Part shown: one piece after another, positions 37,126 through 51,759 of the stretch
Layout of the letters: each line of letters begins with the position of its first letter
How positions within the stretch are numbered: the stretch's first letter is position 1
Source of the DNA: Todiramphus chloris collaris
Taxonomy: Eukaryota; Chordata; Aves; Coraciiformes; Alcedinidae
NCBI GenBank assembly: GCA_025345505.1
Contig: JANVCC010000261.1
Location: 173,621-237,620 of the forward strand
DNA: 64,000 bases
Direction: 5' to 3'
Notes under the pieces: generated by a model
What the model was told of the DNA's origin: nothing
Databases searched by the model: none
Seen by the model: only the letters and a program-made list of their open reading frames with translations
Made by a program: the position numbers and the translations under genes

Positions 37126-39292
37126 GAGACTTTAACTCTGGTGGGAATGCCTGCATTGTGCTGGGAAACTCACTCAATGTCCATCTGCAAAGTTAAGGAG
37201 AAAACACACTTTCCAGTGGTACAGTGGTTCTCTGCCTCTGAAGCAGCAGACCACAGAGATCAGGAGAAAGTGAGGGATCTGGAGACAAAGTAAGGCTGGT
37301 GAATAGCATCTATTTAACTTTACCCAAATATACCTAAGACCCACAATCCCTGCATGGAAGGAAAAAACACAAAAGACATTGAACAAGCAATTTGTAACCC
37401 AGAAGATGAGTGCCAGACATTTTGGGGCACTTACTAAAAGTTTAGTGTTACTGTGGGAGGTTCTTAACTTGCAGTAATGGTGGCTAATGGCAATGTTAGA
37501 GACATTTACAGGTATTTCTAAAGCTTGTAAAATCCTTGGATGAGAAGTAGCATAGCAAATTATCTTTCATGTACATTATCTTTCAGAATGCAGTTACAAA
37601 AATAAGAGAAGTAACTATATGTCCAGCTTGTGCTGTGGCTAAGAAACTTTACAGGACTAAATGTATCATACACATCTTTGCAGACTTCCCAAAAGGTCCT
37701 AGGCATCAGAGCAGATTTGCTTGGCTGTACTTTAATCAGGAAAGCTTTTTTCAACCATTCGCTTCCTGTAGCTATTGGTGAGGCAGAAACAATGTCTGGT
37801 AACCCATCTCCCATATCACTAGTTTGTGCTGTGCCCCAGCCCCTAACTGGGATCACTGGAGCTGCCATACTCATAGGATGGTCTCCAGATCAAACCCCCG
37901 ACCAGGTATATACAGGACCTAGGACAGAAAAGAAGTCACTTGAGGCAGTGCAATTCTTCTGCTGCTCATGGCTGCGAGAATAAAATCTGTCTTTAGACTG
38001 GCAAGGATGAGATCCAAGCTCCTTGGCTTCAATTTGAGAAGGGTAGTCCCCCTGTTTGTTAGTGTTCATGGCTCTCCTTAACCTTGGAGAAGTGAAGAGA
38101 AACTTTGGAGGAGTGTTTCATCTGATGAAATTCTTGCTTGCTGAGCTGGCTGAGCAACATTTCTTGGTTTTTGAGCTCAAAATGTATCTTAGCACTTCAT
38201 GAACTGTTGAAAAAAATCCCCTCCTGATGTTCAGCCAAGGTGGCCATTGAAAAGCAGCATGGCTTGAAGGGCTGTCATAATTCCTAAAATTGTTTTAAAC
38301 ACTCTGGGAGAAGTAATTTTCAGAACAATGAGAGTCCTTCATGGTTGTGTAACCTGGGGAGTCTGTGCTGCAAGTTGCTTTGGAGGCTGCACTTCTGCTG
38401 GCAAGGACCCTAGGGTCTGCCAAGGCGTGGGGCTGCCATGAGCCAAATGGGAATGTCGCTGCTTGTGATGTCAACAGTGGGCCAAAGGGCTCTGTTTTCC
38501 TCTTTGAACTGAGGACCCCAGAGAAGAGTTCCTTGGTTACACAATAAAATAATAAAAAAGCTAGTTTAAATTTTGAATTGGTAAAGGACTATTTTTGGCT
38601 TTCTCAGAGACAGCATCTGTAAATAATCAGGCAGAAGACTTTCCATAAAACAACACAGAAAAACCTCAAAGAGCATTTAGATTCTGCAACATTTAAACAA
38701 GATTTTTAACTCATGGGGAAGCCAACATCAACACAATGCTTCCTGCACATAAAAGCATGGAATTTCTTAGCAGTGTGGGGGCAATAAATGACTATCACAT
38801 TTCCCTCCCTTCTAAAACCTAAATATTTTTCAATGGAAATAGTAATATTGATGGAAAAAGAAAAGAGGACGATGAATTATGTAAGAATTGATTTAAGCTC
38901 TGAACCTCCATACATTGCAGACTGGAGACTAATTAAAGAAAATCATAAGCTGTTTGGTTTTGCTCTAACTGTCCTTCAAGCTCAAGAGATCAAATACACT
39001 AGCTGAGATCCTTCTTGTAGTCATCCACATTCATAACCCAGGTTTTGAGTTCACTCCTGCTGCTCTCAGCCAGGTCCATCCGTAAAGCAAACAAAAGAGG
39101 TGAATTGCATACTCTGAATTATGTCCTCTACAAAGATAGGAGAATATGGTATCAACTATGCACATATATGCTCCTAGCAACCTCTGATCACAGTGTTTGC
39201 TCACAGTGTGTGTGAAATCAGAAATTCACCCATAACCATGTATATATGGATGGGTTATTTGCTATGGAAAAAATGTAAACATTGTACAATGT

Positions 39293-39309
39293 AAAAAAAA
39301 AAAAAAAAA
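39293..39309 (+). repeat. A17 homopolymer
   Basis: A run of 17 A residues with no retrotransposed sequence recognised upstream. It is a simple repeat. Confidence 0.9.
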
Positions 39310-41213
39310 TTAATGCTTTATTCAAGATGCTGTTACCTTGGTTTCTTGGCTCTTGCAGGAGGAGTGCTGTTGGCTTAAGGGCCTGCCAAATCAGACTCTT
39401 CTGCATTTGTCTGGAAACTTGCTTATGAACAACTGCCTCCATTTCTTGGTCATTAGGTTGACCTGAGTGAAACCTGCAGATATCTGAGGGGGAATGATCA
39501 GTGCAGGAAAACTGAACTGAGAAATATTACGAGTTTATAGGCTCCATGAGCGAGCTGTGTATTTTCATGCACCGCCTGGGATTGGTGAGCCGCTGCTGAA
39601 GAAGGGCTGAATTACACTTTGATTTTGTCTGTGTGAAACTCTGGGTAAAGAAGCAAAAATTACAGTCTTGCAATTGCTGTTTACCAGTCTGGTTAGTTTT
39701 TAGCTGCAGTTCATAAGTAGTTATTTAGAGTGATTGTCTAGCTTCCCGCAAACGATGGATTTGTGCCTTTTCCCAGATGAGGCACAGTTATGCAAAGTTA
39801 TACAGTAAAGGAGTCAAGACCAACGCATGACAAACTATGCCTAAATCTGTTTTTCTCTGCTAAATTATTTACTTATTTTTATTTTCTCAGAGATGCCAAA
39901 GCAATTTTCCAAAAAAACAGTGCTCGTTTCATTGTCAGCTTTCAGAGAAAACAAAATGTTGTGGTTCAGTTGCAGGAAAAGATTGTCACAGTGATGCCGA
40001 GCTTACCGAAGTGCATCCATTGTCATGAATTCCCAAACCTCTGAATCAGTCAGTGTTGGTGGGACCCGGGAGCCTGGCACAGCTGCAGCTCCTGACCGAA
40101 TTGTGTCTCCTGGCCACCTCCTGCTTTCTCGCTGCCCCGGGCAGGTAGTGTTGGAGCACAGGCACACAGAGCTGTGCCCCTTCACAGACTGTGTGTGGTC
40201 TCTCTGGAGCTCAGCACTGGCATTTCCAAAGGGACAAAGGATATCTAAGCCAGTTCAAACCTTCAGAAATTCTGATTGTATCTACGACCACATGAAAATG
40301 CTTTGATGGGAGTAAAACATGAATGAAGAGACACTCCATCTTCTGGGGCTGGCAAGGTTATACTTTGTGCCACAGTAAGAATTTTTCCCTTTTTTTAACT
40401 CTGTTAAACTTTGGAGCACTGCAGATTGGCACACTTGGATCATGGCACCACATGGAAATTGAAATCTGAGCCTGTAATTACCTTCTCAGGGTAGCGTTCT
40501 TTTGAAACCAACCTAGGCTGCCATCAGAAGAACAGAAAGCCAGCATGGAGTTCGTTATCACGAGACGGGCAGACCCACAACGATGAAAGGGTTTATCTGC
40601 ACTTAAGTTTGTTTTCTCGATAATGTGACTTGTGGCTTTTAACATTTTTCTTTGACTAAAGCACTTAACGATTTAAGAAAGATACACTGTTAGATTATCT
40701 GAAGAAAGATACCCTTAAGAAAGATTCCTCTGTAAGCAGGAGGGGTGCTGAGCAGAGGAGCTCACACAGGAGATAACTGGAGGGCAACCCTGCAGCTCTT
40801 CAAAGCAGAGTACAAGTGTCCCTTAGCTGCAGTGTGGCTGATGGGAAGGTTTTTTAACTTTGTTAACCCAAAGTTTCTTACAATACACAGTTTTTCAGGT
40901 AATGTCAGCTGGCGATGACAGATTTTTTGTACTTAAATTGAAGACATAAAAAGCAGGCATCCTAAGTTACTTGACTCTACCTGTCTTACACTGCTGTGTC
41001 TCACTTTTTACTTTAGACGCAGTATCCATGCAAGTCATAACTTCTCATGGTAGTTTCCATGAGTACAGGAAGTCAACATAGGAGCAGGATTGATGTAGTC
41101 TCCTAGATCAAAAGACAGTGAGCGAGATCATGCTGTCCAGATATTATAAAACATTTTCCATCATTTTAACTCAATTGGTAATGAGTGCAGCATGAGCAAC
41201 ACTAAAGTAAAAA

Positions 41214-41447
41214 TATCATAGAAACATAGAATGGTAGGGATTGGAAGGGACCTCTGGAGATCATCGAGTCCAGCCCCCTGCCCCAGCAGGGTCACCCAGG
41301 GCAGCCCACACAGGAACAGATCCAGGGGGGCTGGAAAGGCTCCAGAGAAGGAGACTCCACAGCCTCTCTGGGCAGCCTGGGCCAGGCTCTGGCACCCTCA
41401 CAGGGAAGAAGCTTTTCCTCACGTTGAGGTGGAACTTCCTGTCTTCT
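41214..41447 (-). mobile_element. CR1 LINE 3' fragment, antisense
   Basis: It begins ATCATAGAAACATAGAATGG and continues through GGAAGGGACCTCTGGAGATC. It shares the long block from CCAGCCCCCTGCCCCAGCAG to the CAGCCTCTCTGGGCAGCCTG region with the copy at 24131, almost word for word. It stops near TCCTGTCTTCTAG at about 41447. It is the rightmost CR1 that I can see in the window. Confidence 0.92.
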
Positions 41448-44400
41448 AGAAAACGATATGGTTTTGCATTATTTGTTCATCTTACCCATTCACTCTTTTC
41501 ATACCATGTGGGTAGCAAACAGATGTATTATATTATACTACATTAAATCCTGTGGAGGCAATAGGCCTAAGTGCTGTGTAAAATATTTATAATGTGGAAT
41601 TATTTTAGGACAGGAGCCAAGTGCAATATGGCATCCTTCATACACAGTGTCTCTCTTGTTGCTGTAAGTGAAGTTCAGCTACTGCCTTACAACTGTGCTT
41701 CTTCTCTAACCTTCAACATCCCTTTCCATTTGAATATGTTAATTAATTATCATACATTAGAGTCTCTTTTGCTTTCTTTATTAGCTTTCTTACTTAAGCT
41801 GGGAAGGACCGTGTTTTCAAGAGCCCCTTTCTAGCCCTAGCACTCATCCAGTTGGGCAAGACCCGACTGTCTCATACCCGTGAGGCAGAGCAGGCATGCA
41901 GGGCGTGTACATGCCCATGCTGTGCCCTCCAGCAAGCCCACAGTCACAGACCCACTGCTGAGAACAGCTGGCCTGTAAGGCATCAGTGTGGGCTGGGTGC
42001 AGGGCCACGCCATAGTCCTGGCCCCGATGGCAGTCCCAGGACTCACAGCTTATTGGTGTTCTGGCCCACGGGTGAGGGTGTGAGGTGGGGGGTCCAAGTG
42101 AGACGGAGCAGAGCAATCAAGCCTGGCACATCCTGCCAGCTGTTTTACACTCTGTGCATTGCAGGGACGTGACGATTTTCAAGACTCTGTTCCCTTCTGT
42201 GCACAAGACACTAATGAGTTCAATAGCAAGAGGAATTTCCACTCTTAAATCTGCTTTATCTGCATAATTTTTGGACAATGTCATGCTTTTCTTTAACTTT
42301 GCAAAAATGAAGACTCACCATAGCAGCCTGTCCTGAAACATCTAAAAAATCTGCAGTTATTTTCCATTTAGAAAATCAGCATGTTAAAGGAGTTTGTTGT
42401 TCATCTACAGCCACGTGTCTTCTATTTATGGGTCTGTTTAAATGCCAAACATTTGCACGCTTCTTTTACTTCCTTTGACTTCCAAGCTTATCCAAATCAC
42501 TCTTTTTATGGAATTCATTTACAGGTCAAGTTAGCCATTAGAGATTCTTTACTCAGAAATACAGGCAATATTTTTACTCTTTATTCAGAAATACTTCTCT
42601 CCGAACATGTTCATTACTCAACCAGCTGTATGACTGACTTCATAATTTAATTGTTCAATTCTTTTTATTGTTTTAATAATTTACCCACACATGCAGGGCC
42701 CACAGCTTCACAGTTTGACATGCAACAGGAGAATGTCCTTTTGTTTGTAGATTATTTTATGAAGATTTAGAATGTTGGGTTTTTTCATGTAGATGAAAGT
42801 TTTGGAGCATCATCCTTGCCTACAGTAATTCATAGGGTTTGAGTTGGTTGAGTCCAGAGTCTGTTGCAGTGTCTTGGTTAGATGCTGTCCACCACACCCC
42901 AACACATTCTTCAACCCACAATTTGACATTCGTGCCCTGTGAGGGCAAGTTCAGCCTGCCTTATTCATGCCCATTTTTATTTGCTGTAATGATGTAGCCT
43001 CGAATAACCTAAGTGTGGTTTGACTTCCTCTTACCTCCTCTTTTATTTCATTATTTAACATGTTGGCAGATGCATGGGAGCTCATGGGTCAGAACTTCCA
43101 GAATAAGAACATTGCTTTTCATATTTGCCCTAAGCCTGATGGAAAGGTTGCTTCTTCCCTGTGTGCATGGCTAATGTAGCATGGAGGATGCCCAGACATT
43201 TCCAGTGTCCTAGTGAACTGCCTCAGTCTCTCGTGCGGACACATGAACAGGGCTGTTGGCTATCACTCTATCACTTGAAGGAAGACTTTACACTGATCAG
43301 TATGGCTATAGCTGAAATACAAGGAAAGATTAGATAGATGAGATGAGATGATGGAGAGAGTGCAGAGCTGAGTGGTGAGATATGGCTTTATTTTGTACAA
43401 CAAACATGTGTCCTCTGCTAGCCATTTTCTGAGCAGTGCCAATCCTTACCTCTGCAGAAGAGGACATGCATTCATTTCAGTGCTATCACTCTATGGGAGA
43501 TTTTTCTTGACATTTAGGACTTTGGAAAATGTATTCGACTACATCTTGGTATTTTATTGATAATTGCGTAACTTACAGCTGATTTCCAAACTAAAATCAA
43601 GAGTTTCTCTATTCTAATGGTAATCCTAGAATGAAGGAGGGCAGCTATGAGCAGCGCGTAGCAGGGCAAATGAGAACAGCCTCCAAGTTTCTCTGTATGG
43701 GCCCTCTTTCAGTACTTCCAATCCCAACTCCTAATATGAATGTAACATAATTCTTATTAGAGTATCTTGACAACCTTAATCCTCCCTGCTGGCACAGACT
43801 TGCTTTTCAGACCCTTTCTCCTATTTGAAAATGGCTTCAAGGAAAATGGAAACTACTATCTGCTGTTGCTTTAAAAAACCAATCCAAGTATAAATATCTC
43901 GGCATAGAAGTCCAAGTCAATCTATTTTTTGCTCCTCAAATTCAGTGCAGCATTTTCTCATTCCATAAGAAAGGCACTGTCTGAGGTTTCCAGCTTCTCC
44001 GGGTAGGCTCATGAGCCAGTGAAACAGAGAAGTGGTTTCTACCAAAGCTGGCTTGGGCCTTGTGTTGCAGCTCATAGACATTCTGATTTGCATAACCTAG
44101 AAGCTGAGGGAAAGAGCCTGTCAGTCAACAATTGTGACATGTCAGGGTCATTCTTAACATATTTGATCTGAAAGGGCACTACCAGGGTGATCTTACACTC
44201 CCTCCTCTGCTGTGACCCACATACCGTCCAAGATGGGGAATAGTGTTGTCAATCAAGTTAAAATGAAGATGACTACAAGTTGGGACCATTCAGTCTCTGA
44301 GTCTTTTATCAAACAAATGTTATATGTGATATTCTTGAATCTATCTAAAATTTCAGTCTCATTGAGACATTGAGACAGTGTGTTAGTCTGATTTACATTT

Positions 44401-47400
44401 GCACTCCTTACAGCTCTGCTGTAATGGAGAGCAGGCTTCATATGATCTCTCTATAGCTTCCATATACCTCTTTCAGACCTGTGTTCTTCCTGGTTTCATA
44501 CAGGGTCCATTAGAATGGCAATGAGAAACAAGTTTGGGAAGAAAATAAAAACCGCACGGAAAATGTTTTGCTTTGACAGACTATTTGAGCAGATGATTCC
44601 AAACAAGTTTTGCATTTTTAATTCATGCTTGCCTTCAATGTCTCAAGGTGATGTTTATTTTCTTGTCTTTTAATGCTTCTTTGATTTCAGCAGGATTTAG
44701 TTTTAAGGCACTTTTTTAAGTCACAGAAGGTTCGCGAGTGTTTTTAAGAGCCTGTGCCTGCATGACTTGCTCTGAGCAACAGTAGAAGCCAATGGAAGGA
44801 CATTGTCCATTCTGAGCCAATATCCTGATCCTGGCTCCTGGGCTGGTTTTCCTTGGCTGTACCAAGGAAAATGTGTGAGATACAAGAAAGCAACAGGGAA
44901 AATTTCAATTAAATTATTCACAAAAATAAGTAATGGGGCAAATGACTTTGTGAAAATTGTCGCATCTGGGTTGGAATCCTTCTTTAAGCCACCTGGCATT
45001 TCTTAGTCCTTGACAAACTGGAACTCCTGCTTTCATGCTGAGCCTGCTGTTAAGTGCTATCCCTCTCCTTCTTCCAGCAGGCTTGAAGGAGGGAATTCTT
45101 TTAGTCACCTTCCAAGAGCTTTTCCACTGCCCTATTCAATGCTTGTTATGGCAAACAGATCAGCTTCATTCTTTACATATTTTCTCACCATTTGCCTGTC
45201 ATTGTTCATTAGGGTGTTTTTCTAGTGCACTGTAGACACAAGTTGTTGGATGCTCTGGTATATCTTGGATATATCATATTATCCTTGAAGTTTATTTAGT
45301 GCCTAGCATTCTTGCAAGTGTTTTATTTTCAAAAGCATTCAGACTCTGCCTGTGTCTTTGATAGATTTCCATCTTTCACGTATGATGAGAAAAGTAATAT
45401 CTGCATTGGAGATTTGTACTTTGGTCTTTTAGCAATAGATGTTGGCCAACCATGTATCGTTTAAGGTGATAAATGCGGTGGTAAATTGGTCCTGCCAATT
45501 TGTGGCCTCATCTCCTTTTCTCAGTCTCCAGGAGGACACTGTGCTGTTTCCAAAATATGGAAATAGTATTTCTACTGAGATGTCACCACAGTTCTTATGA
45601 GATTTTTTTTAATAACAAACAATTACAATGATATAATACTTCGGGTTTGTGATGCTGAATGCTACTTAGATATTTGCATGTTGTCAGGACAGTCAGCAAA
45701 ACTGTGTTTACTGCTGATAAACTTTGTGATAACTGTATTATAGACCACCACCATTCTCCTTCCCTAAGAGGGAAGGTCAACTAATGGGGATGGATATGGG
45801 GATACTGCTCTAGACATGCCCAGGGTGCTGGGCTTGGGAGGGTTAGAGAGGATGTGCACTTCAGGGGAGTGCCTCGGGCTCCTGCACAAGTTTGTCGTGG
45901 GTTTACTGGGGAAACACCATTACCCAAAATATCTAGTATGATTAATAACAAACATTGGATCTCGTGTAAGGACAAGAATGTGCATGCAAAATAAAAGCCA
46001 GATCCAACTTTGGATGAGTCCGTGATAATGCCTGCCTTTTGCAGACCTGATTGTATTAATCAGTTTAAAGGGGCTGAAATGCCACAATGATTAATATCAT
46101 TTGGATGTTGAAGTAGAGTTCAAATGCACGTCCTTCCTCTTCTTCATTTTAAGGAACTTACTTTGAATAAGGTCCAAGTGACAAAATCAGATTCTTTTTC
46201 TGGTGCTTTTTGTCTGTCATTTTTTACCTCTTTTTGACAGCAGCACCCCTTTGCAAATACAAAATCTGAGCTCCCTACTGGACCCTGAATTTGGAATAAT
46301 TCAATCCTCATCTGAAACTCTTTTTTCAAGCTTCAGTACTGCCATTTTTTGTATACATATGAAGTGCAAGCCTTTTTGTTACATGAAAATGATTGAAAGA
46401 AAAATTATAGCTGAAGACTGGTTGAGTAATGTTTAATTTATTTAATTCCGAACAATCAGTTCCATGTGTGATTATAAAATGCTTTGCTTTGCAAAAATGG
46501 GGCATCTCTTTATTGCAGTTTTATAATGCCAATGCATCTTTCTCTCTCTCCTAAGTCTTAAGGACCATGTGAAGCTAGTAAGAGTACTAAAAACGATCCA
46601 TGTGTACAACATGTATGTTTGTACACAGGCATAAAACATACATGAGTGTTATACATATCTATGTTAAGTAGCGTCCTGTAGAGTTCTAGGTACATCTTTT
46701 GCCACAGTCACATTGCTTAAGGCGATGGGTTCCAGACATATTCTGCATGTGCCACACTGAGAAACAGAAAGAGCTTTCCAAAATAGTTTGTGTGCCATAT
46801 AATTATTTTAGCAGCTATGATTTCAGTTTACCTTTAATTAGTTTCCCCTGTAGCTCTAAATATAGAAAGGATTCTGTTAAATGCAGTTATTTTCTTCTGT
46901 AGATGGCATGGTAAATTGTGGCTACTCATAAAAAGAGGCTACCGAACACTGTGTGGCAGATGTAGGTCTCTGAGGAAGAAATGTGATCATTAATTAAGGA
47001 CAGTTTCTCTGTGGATTATTCATGACTTCCAGTCACGTGTTTTTATATCAGAATGGTCAGCACATTTATGTCATTTTATGCCAGCTGACATTACTGAAAC
47101 AGTTGGCTTAGCTGCCGAGAGCTGGTGAGATAATCCTCCACCACGGAAGCAAATGGTGTTTTGACATTGCCCTGCATTTTCCCTAAATCATTTACTTGGT
47201 TCAGTGACCCCAGCACTCCTAGAGAGTGTGACTTGATCTCTCTGAGCACATGTTAAGCAGATGAAAAAGTCTCCTAGAGGGTATTTCTTTCTATGAAATG
47301 TATGACAAATTCTCAGACCCCATTCAGGCCAATACCGTTTTAAAACATAGCCGATGGAACGTGTAGGGCCACATTCTGCTTCCTCCAGGTATTTCTGTAT

Positions 47401-50400
47401 TCCCTCAGATATTTCAAGTCTATCAACTTTGTGACTCTTCAGTTGTATAAACAAAAGCCCTGTGAAGCAAAGTAAGGGTTCACAACAACACAACTTGAGT
47501 TTTAGAGTTTAATTTTTTAAAACGTAAAACTAAATATGCATAAAGAAATGTCTGACTTGAGGGACAGTATCAGAGCTGTGGCTTTATTCCCACAGAGCGA
47601 GCTTCAGCCTGGAAGGCACTGTGAGATGGGATGCAGCAGGTCTCAGCGGGCAGGAGAGCTCTGCTGGCTTCCTTCGGCAACTTCTGGGTCATTTAATTAA
47701 TTAAAGAATTGTTTCTGTTGCAACCACAAATGTTCCAGTTTGCACTGTTACTGAAGGTCAGAGCTCGCCTGACCTCCCTGGCAGAGGAAGAGAAGAGTAA
47801 GGAAATTGGAAAAAAAAGAGAGTAAGCAAATCACTTCAAGGAAGCCTTGTTTCCCTTACCCCAAACCCAGCAGAGCAGAAAAGGCTGAATTGAAAGGGAA
47901 AAGGGCTAAGACTGTGATTGATTAAGAGAGGTCCAGCCTGAAGAAATGGCAAAGAATGAAACAAGACAGAGAAAAATAAACTACATTAAGAGTGAGGTCG
48001 GATGAGAGAGTCGGCCACTGGCCAGGAGGGAGCAGCTGCAGCAGGAAGGCCCAGATCCCATTGAAACAGAAAAGGGGCCATCTCTCTGCTGGAATGAAAG
48101 GGAAACAAAAAAATAATTCACCTTTAAAGGCACAGAAATGGGATTTGAGGCTATGGTACAGGCAGAGAGGAATGGGAATTCATGAATGAGATGAGTTATT
48201 TTTTTCTGAGAGCAAGGCAATGGCTGTTAAAATCCTCCCAGAGAGCTGCACGGTGCTGCAGATAAATCAGACTGGTCAGAGTGGGTAAGCTGCTCCAAGC
48301 AGCTTCACCTTGCATTAGGACTCTCGAACGAACGCTGGGCATCAAGCAGATTTCCTCATTCTTTCCAGGGGAGATGAGGCAGATGACACACCATACTGAT
48401 GGTATCATGCTTTGCTCCAGACAGGAACAAAGAGGGAAGAAAGCGTAAGATGGATATTTCACCTCAAGCCAGAGTAATCCTCAATACTGAGGGGGAACGT
48501 GAGGCTGCAAATCTCAACACACCGGGGTTCAACAAAATAAAGGACAAAAGGAAGCAAGGCAAAGCCCTGAGAAGTTCTGAGCAAATATTTCACATTCAGG
48601 AAACAGAGAACAGACATCCTGATTTAAATATCCATGCCTTCTGAAAAAACACTGCACAAGAAGTGAACACAGTCATCAGTGTCACAACAAGCAGTTACAA
48701 TACAGGCAGTATAGGTGTAGGCTGGAGAAGCGAAGGGTGTGGAGAGAGCATTTCACCTGAGTGTCCACAAGCAGCTCAGTTCAAAAGCTCATGTGGGTTT
48801 GGGTTTGTCAGAGCACTTAACTGCTGTTAAAAGAAAGAAGGTTCTTGGGGTCCCTCTTCAAAGACTGTTTCGGTCTCATGGTACCAGAACTGTAGGTTTT
48901 AGGGCCCTGCATTGGAAGGCAATGAAAGTTTTCAAGTGAATGAATGTAGAAGTAAAGTATCCTCTTTAAAATTCTGCTGGACTGCAGCTCCTGTCTCGCA
49001 GAGCTCTTCAAACTCCCCCTTCCTGAACTGCCCCATCAATTCTTGCTAAATAAAATGCCAGACCTATGCTTCTTCACGTTGTATCTCCAGCCAGACTATG
49101 GGAAGGTGGGCACTCTCTAGCTTGATGTATCAGTAAGACTGACAAATCCTGGAACAAAGGGACAATTTTGGAATATATCCACCTAAAGTATGGGGAATAT
49201 AGCATATGAAGACAGATCAGGACATCTTCAGAAAGCCCATTTGAGTCAGGGAAAAAAGAAAATAAGTAGTACTGCTGTAAATCCTTTGGTGTGGGGATAC
49301 AACAAGAGGGTGGTGCCACCTCCGTTCCTTTTGCTTGATCTCAGGACTTCTTATACATTTTTTTCACAATGGTAGAAGATAATTACTAGTGAACTTGTTT
49401 GAATCTCTTGGCAGTATTTCCATTATCTTTGAACAGGTGATTTATCTTGTGTGCTTCACGCTGCAAGAGCTCACAGCTGTAGCAGAAATAGCTGTTTCTC
49501 AGCAGTGCATAAATTGTCCCAAGCTTTATACTGACAAACTATGCAAAGACATGCTGGAGTTTTGCAATACTGTAATGCATGTTAAAGCTCTCCTATAAAC
49601 TATAGGTCTAACATTAGGCTGAAGAATCTCAGCCATTTTTGCTATTTGAATCTTGCAACACTTTCTCAAACTCCCATAGTGTTGTAAACAAACAAACAAA
49701 GCCACCGGAACAGCTACAGTTAGGCTGTGTAAACAGGCTGTGTCCAGATCTAAACAAGGGCTAGCTAAATTCCAACAGTTATGGTTGCATTCTGATGTGA
49801 AGGAGGTTGGTTGTAGTCGGAAGGACACTATCCCTGCTTAGTTATGCCAGGCTTTCCATTACGGTGTGTGTTGTCAGAAGCTGGAGTTAGGTGAACTGGA
49901 GGTAGAGTACAGCCCCGAGGAGCTGTGCCTCAGCTTTGGCTCTCTGATGCCCTCCTGCACAACACCTTCCAGGCAACAGACCTTCCAGCTTTCTAAGTGG
50001 TCACCTAATACCATCACACCTGCATCTCTGCTCGGACCAGGGCCTTCTCTGAAGTGTATCCTCATTTCCCAAGGTGAGCAATGGACGCACAGCCTTGAGT
50101 TACAGACCTCCTGCTCGGTCCAACGAGGCACAGCTCCAAGCAGGGCACAGCACAGCCAGCTCTGCAGGGGTGTTGTTGCATTTCACCCAGCAAGGAGAGG
50201 CACGGGAGGGCAGAGGCCACTGCGGGAGCCTGCTGACACGGTCTGGCCAGGAGGATGAGCCTGGAGTAAAGAAGCAGAAAAGGAAAGGGCAGAAACAGTG
50301 ACATCCAGCTCTAAAAGGCTTGGGAATTTACTGTACCCGAAAGTGAGATGTTGCCTAAGCTACGTGTGGACCAAACCCTTGGCTTTCCAGTCGCAGCAAG

Positions 50401-51745
50401 CTAGGGTGGAGACACCAGCTTCCCTGTGTCTTCGCCGGTCTAGATCAATGCGACTTTGAACATGAGAGGTGCGAATCTGTACACTGTGTTCAAAGAGCTG
50501 TTGTGACATACTGCCTGGGGTGAGCAATTCCTAGCAAGTGGGAAGCCACAGTGTGTGGCAGCTGTTGCCTCTGAGTGATCTTCAGGGGTAGCTCCAAGCT
50601 TGAGTGTTTGCAGTAATTACATCGTGAAGAATTAAATTGAAGTGGAAAGCTTTGGTTAACAATGACAGGACCCAGACCTGAAGTAAAGCCTTCAGTGAAC
50701 CAAATGCTATGTGGGGACCTAGCTAGGAGGGTGGTCCCTCTTCCAAATCATAAGCTTTTTGTGTGAGAGGAGAATTACAGTCTTCAACAGCAGCAGAAAC
50801 AACCCCTTCCAGTCCACTGCTGTCTTTCCCTCCTGTGTGTCAGTGATGCACACCTCCAGCATCTCATCCCAGGTCAAGCTTCAGCAAAAAGAATCGGTCC
50901 TGTCCAAGTGCCTGTGCAAGCCAAAAAATGGAGAAGTGAAGGAAACTGTAGTGCACTGCTTTAATGAAGGCAGAATTTAAACGAGCAGTTTGTATCCAAG
51001 TAACGTGGCAGCCCCCCGTAGCACTTGCTGAACTGGACCAGTGGCACTCGGATGTGCAAAATAAATTGCATACACACTTCTAATTTCTAATTTGAGTTCT
51101 TCAAAGTCTGTTCTGTCAAACCACCGTGGAATATGAACTAAAATTTTAATATCTATTTGCATGACAGAATAGATATTTTGTATATACTTACTGCCACCAG
51201 GCTTTTTTTTCCAGTGTCACATTGCTATGCTGCGGTGTGCTGAGTCTCAGATGCATCTTCAGTGTAGGTTCAGTTCTGTTCTTCGCTGTGGGTTCAGTTC
51301 TGCAGAGATGAGTATTGCCGCTGTCCCGACAACTGCTCAGCCTGTCCCCCACACTATGCAGCTGAAGCATGTTTTTAATCCACCCCCAAGTTTCCATGGT
51401 TTTCTCAGTTAGAAGATGGAAATGTTAACTGTAGTCAAATTTTATACTCATTTGGTAGTAGGAACATGAGGCATAGTTAAGTTAGACTCAGCCTTGGTTT
51501 GGATGGATCTGTACCCAAGTGCTTTCTCTTTAAGACTTTCCAGTTGCCTATATTATGTTATTAAAGAACATAACGCTTGTGAGTGGCTGTGTAAACATCC
51601 CCCCACAGTGTGAAACGAGGCAGCATGCGGAACGTGCGGTTGAAGTTGTCAGCTACAGACGCTTCTCCACATGAAGGAATGGAAATCCCTGTGACATTCA
51701 GCTGGTTTTAATCTGTTGAAGTATTTTGGTTTGTTTGGTTTAGGG

Positions 51746-51759
51746 TTTTTTTTTTTTTT
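51746..51759 (+). repeat. T14 homopolymer
   Basis: A run of 14 T residues in AT-rich intron sequence, with nothing else notable beside it. Confidence 0.9.
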
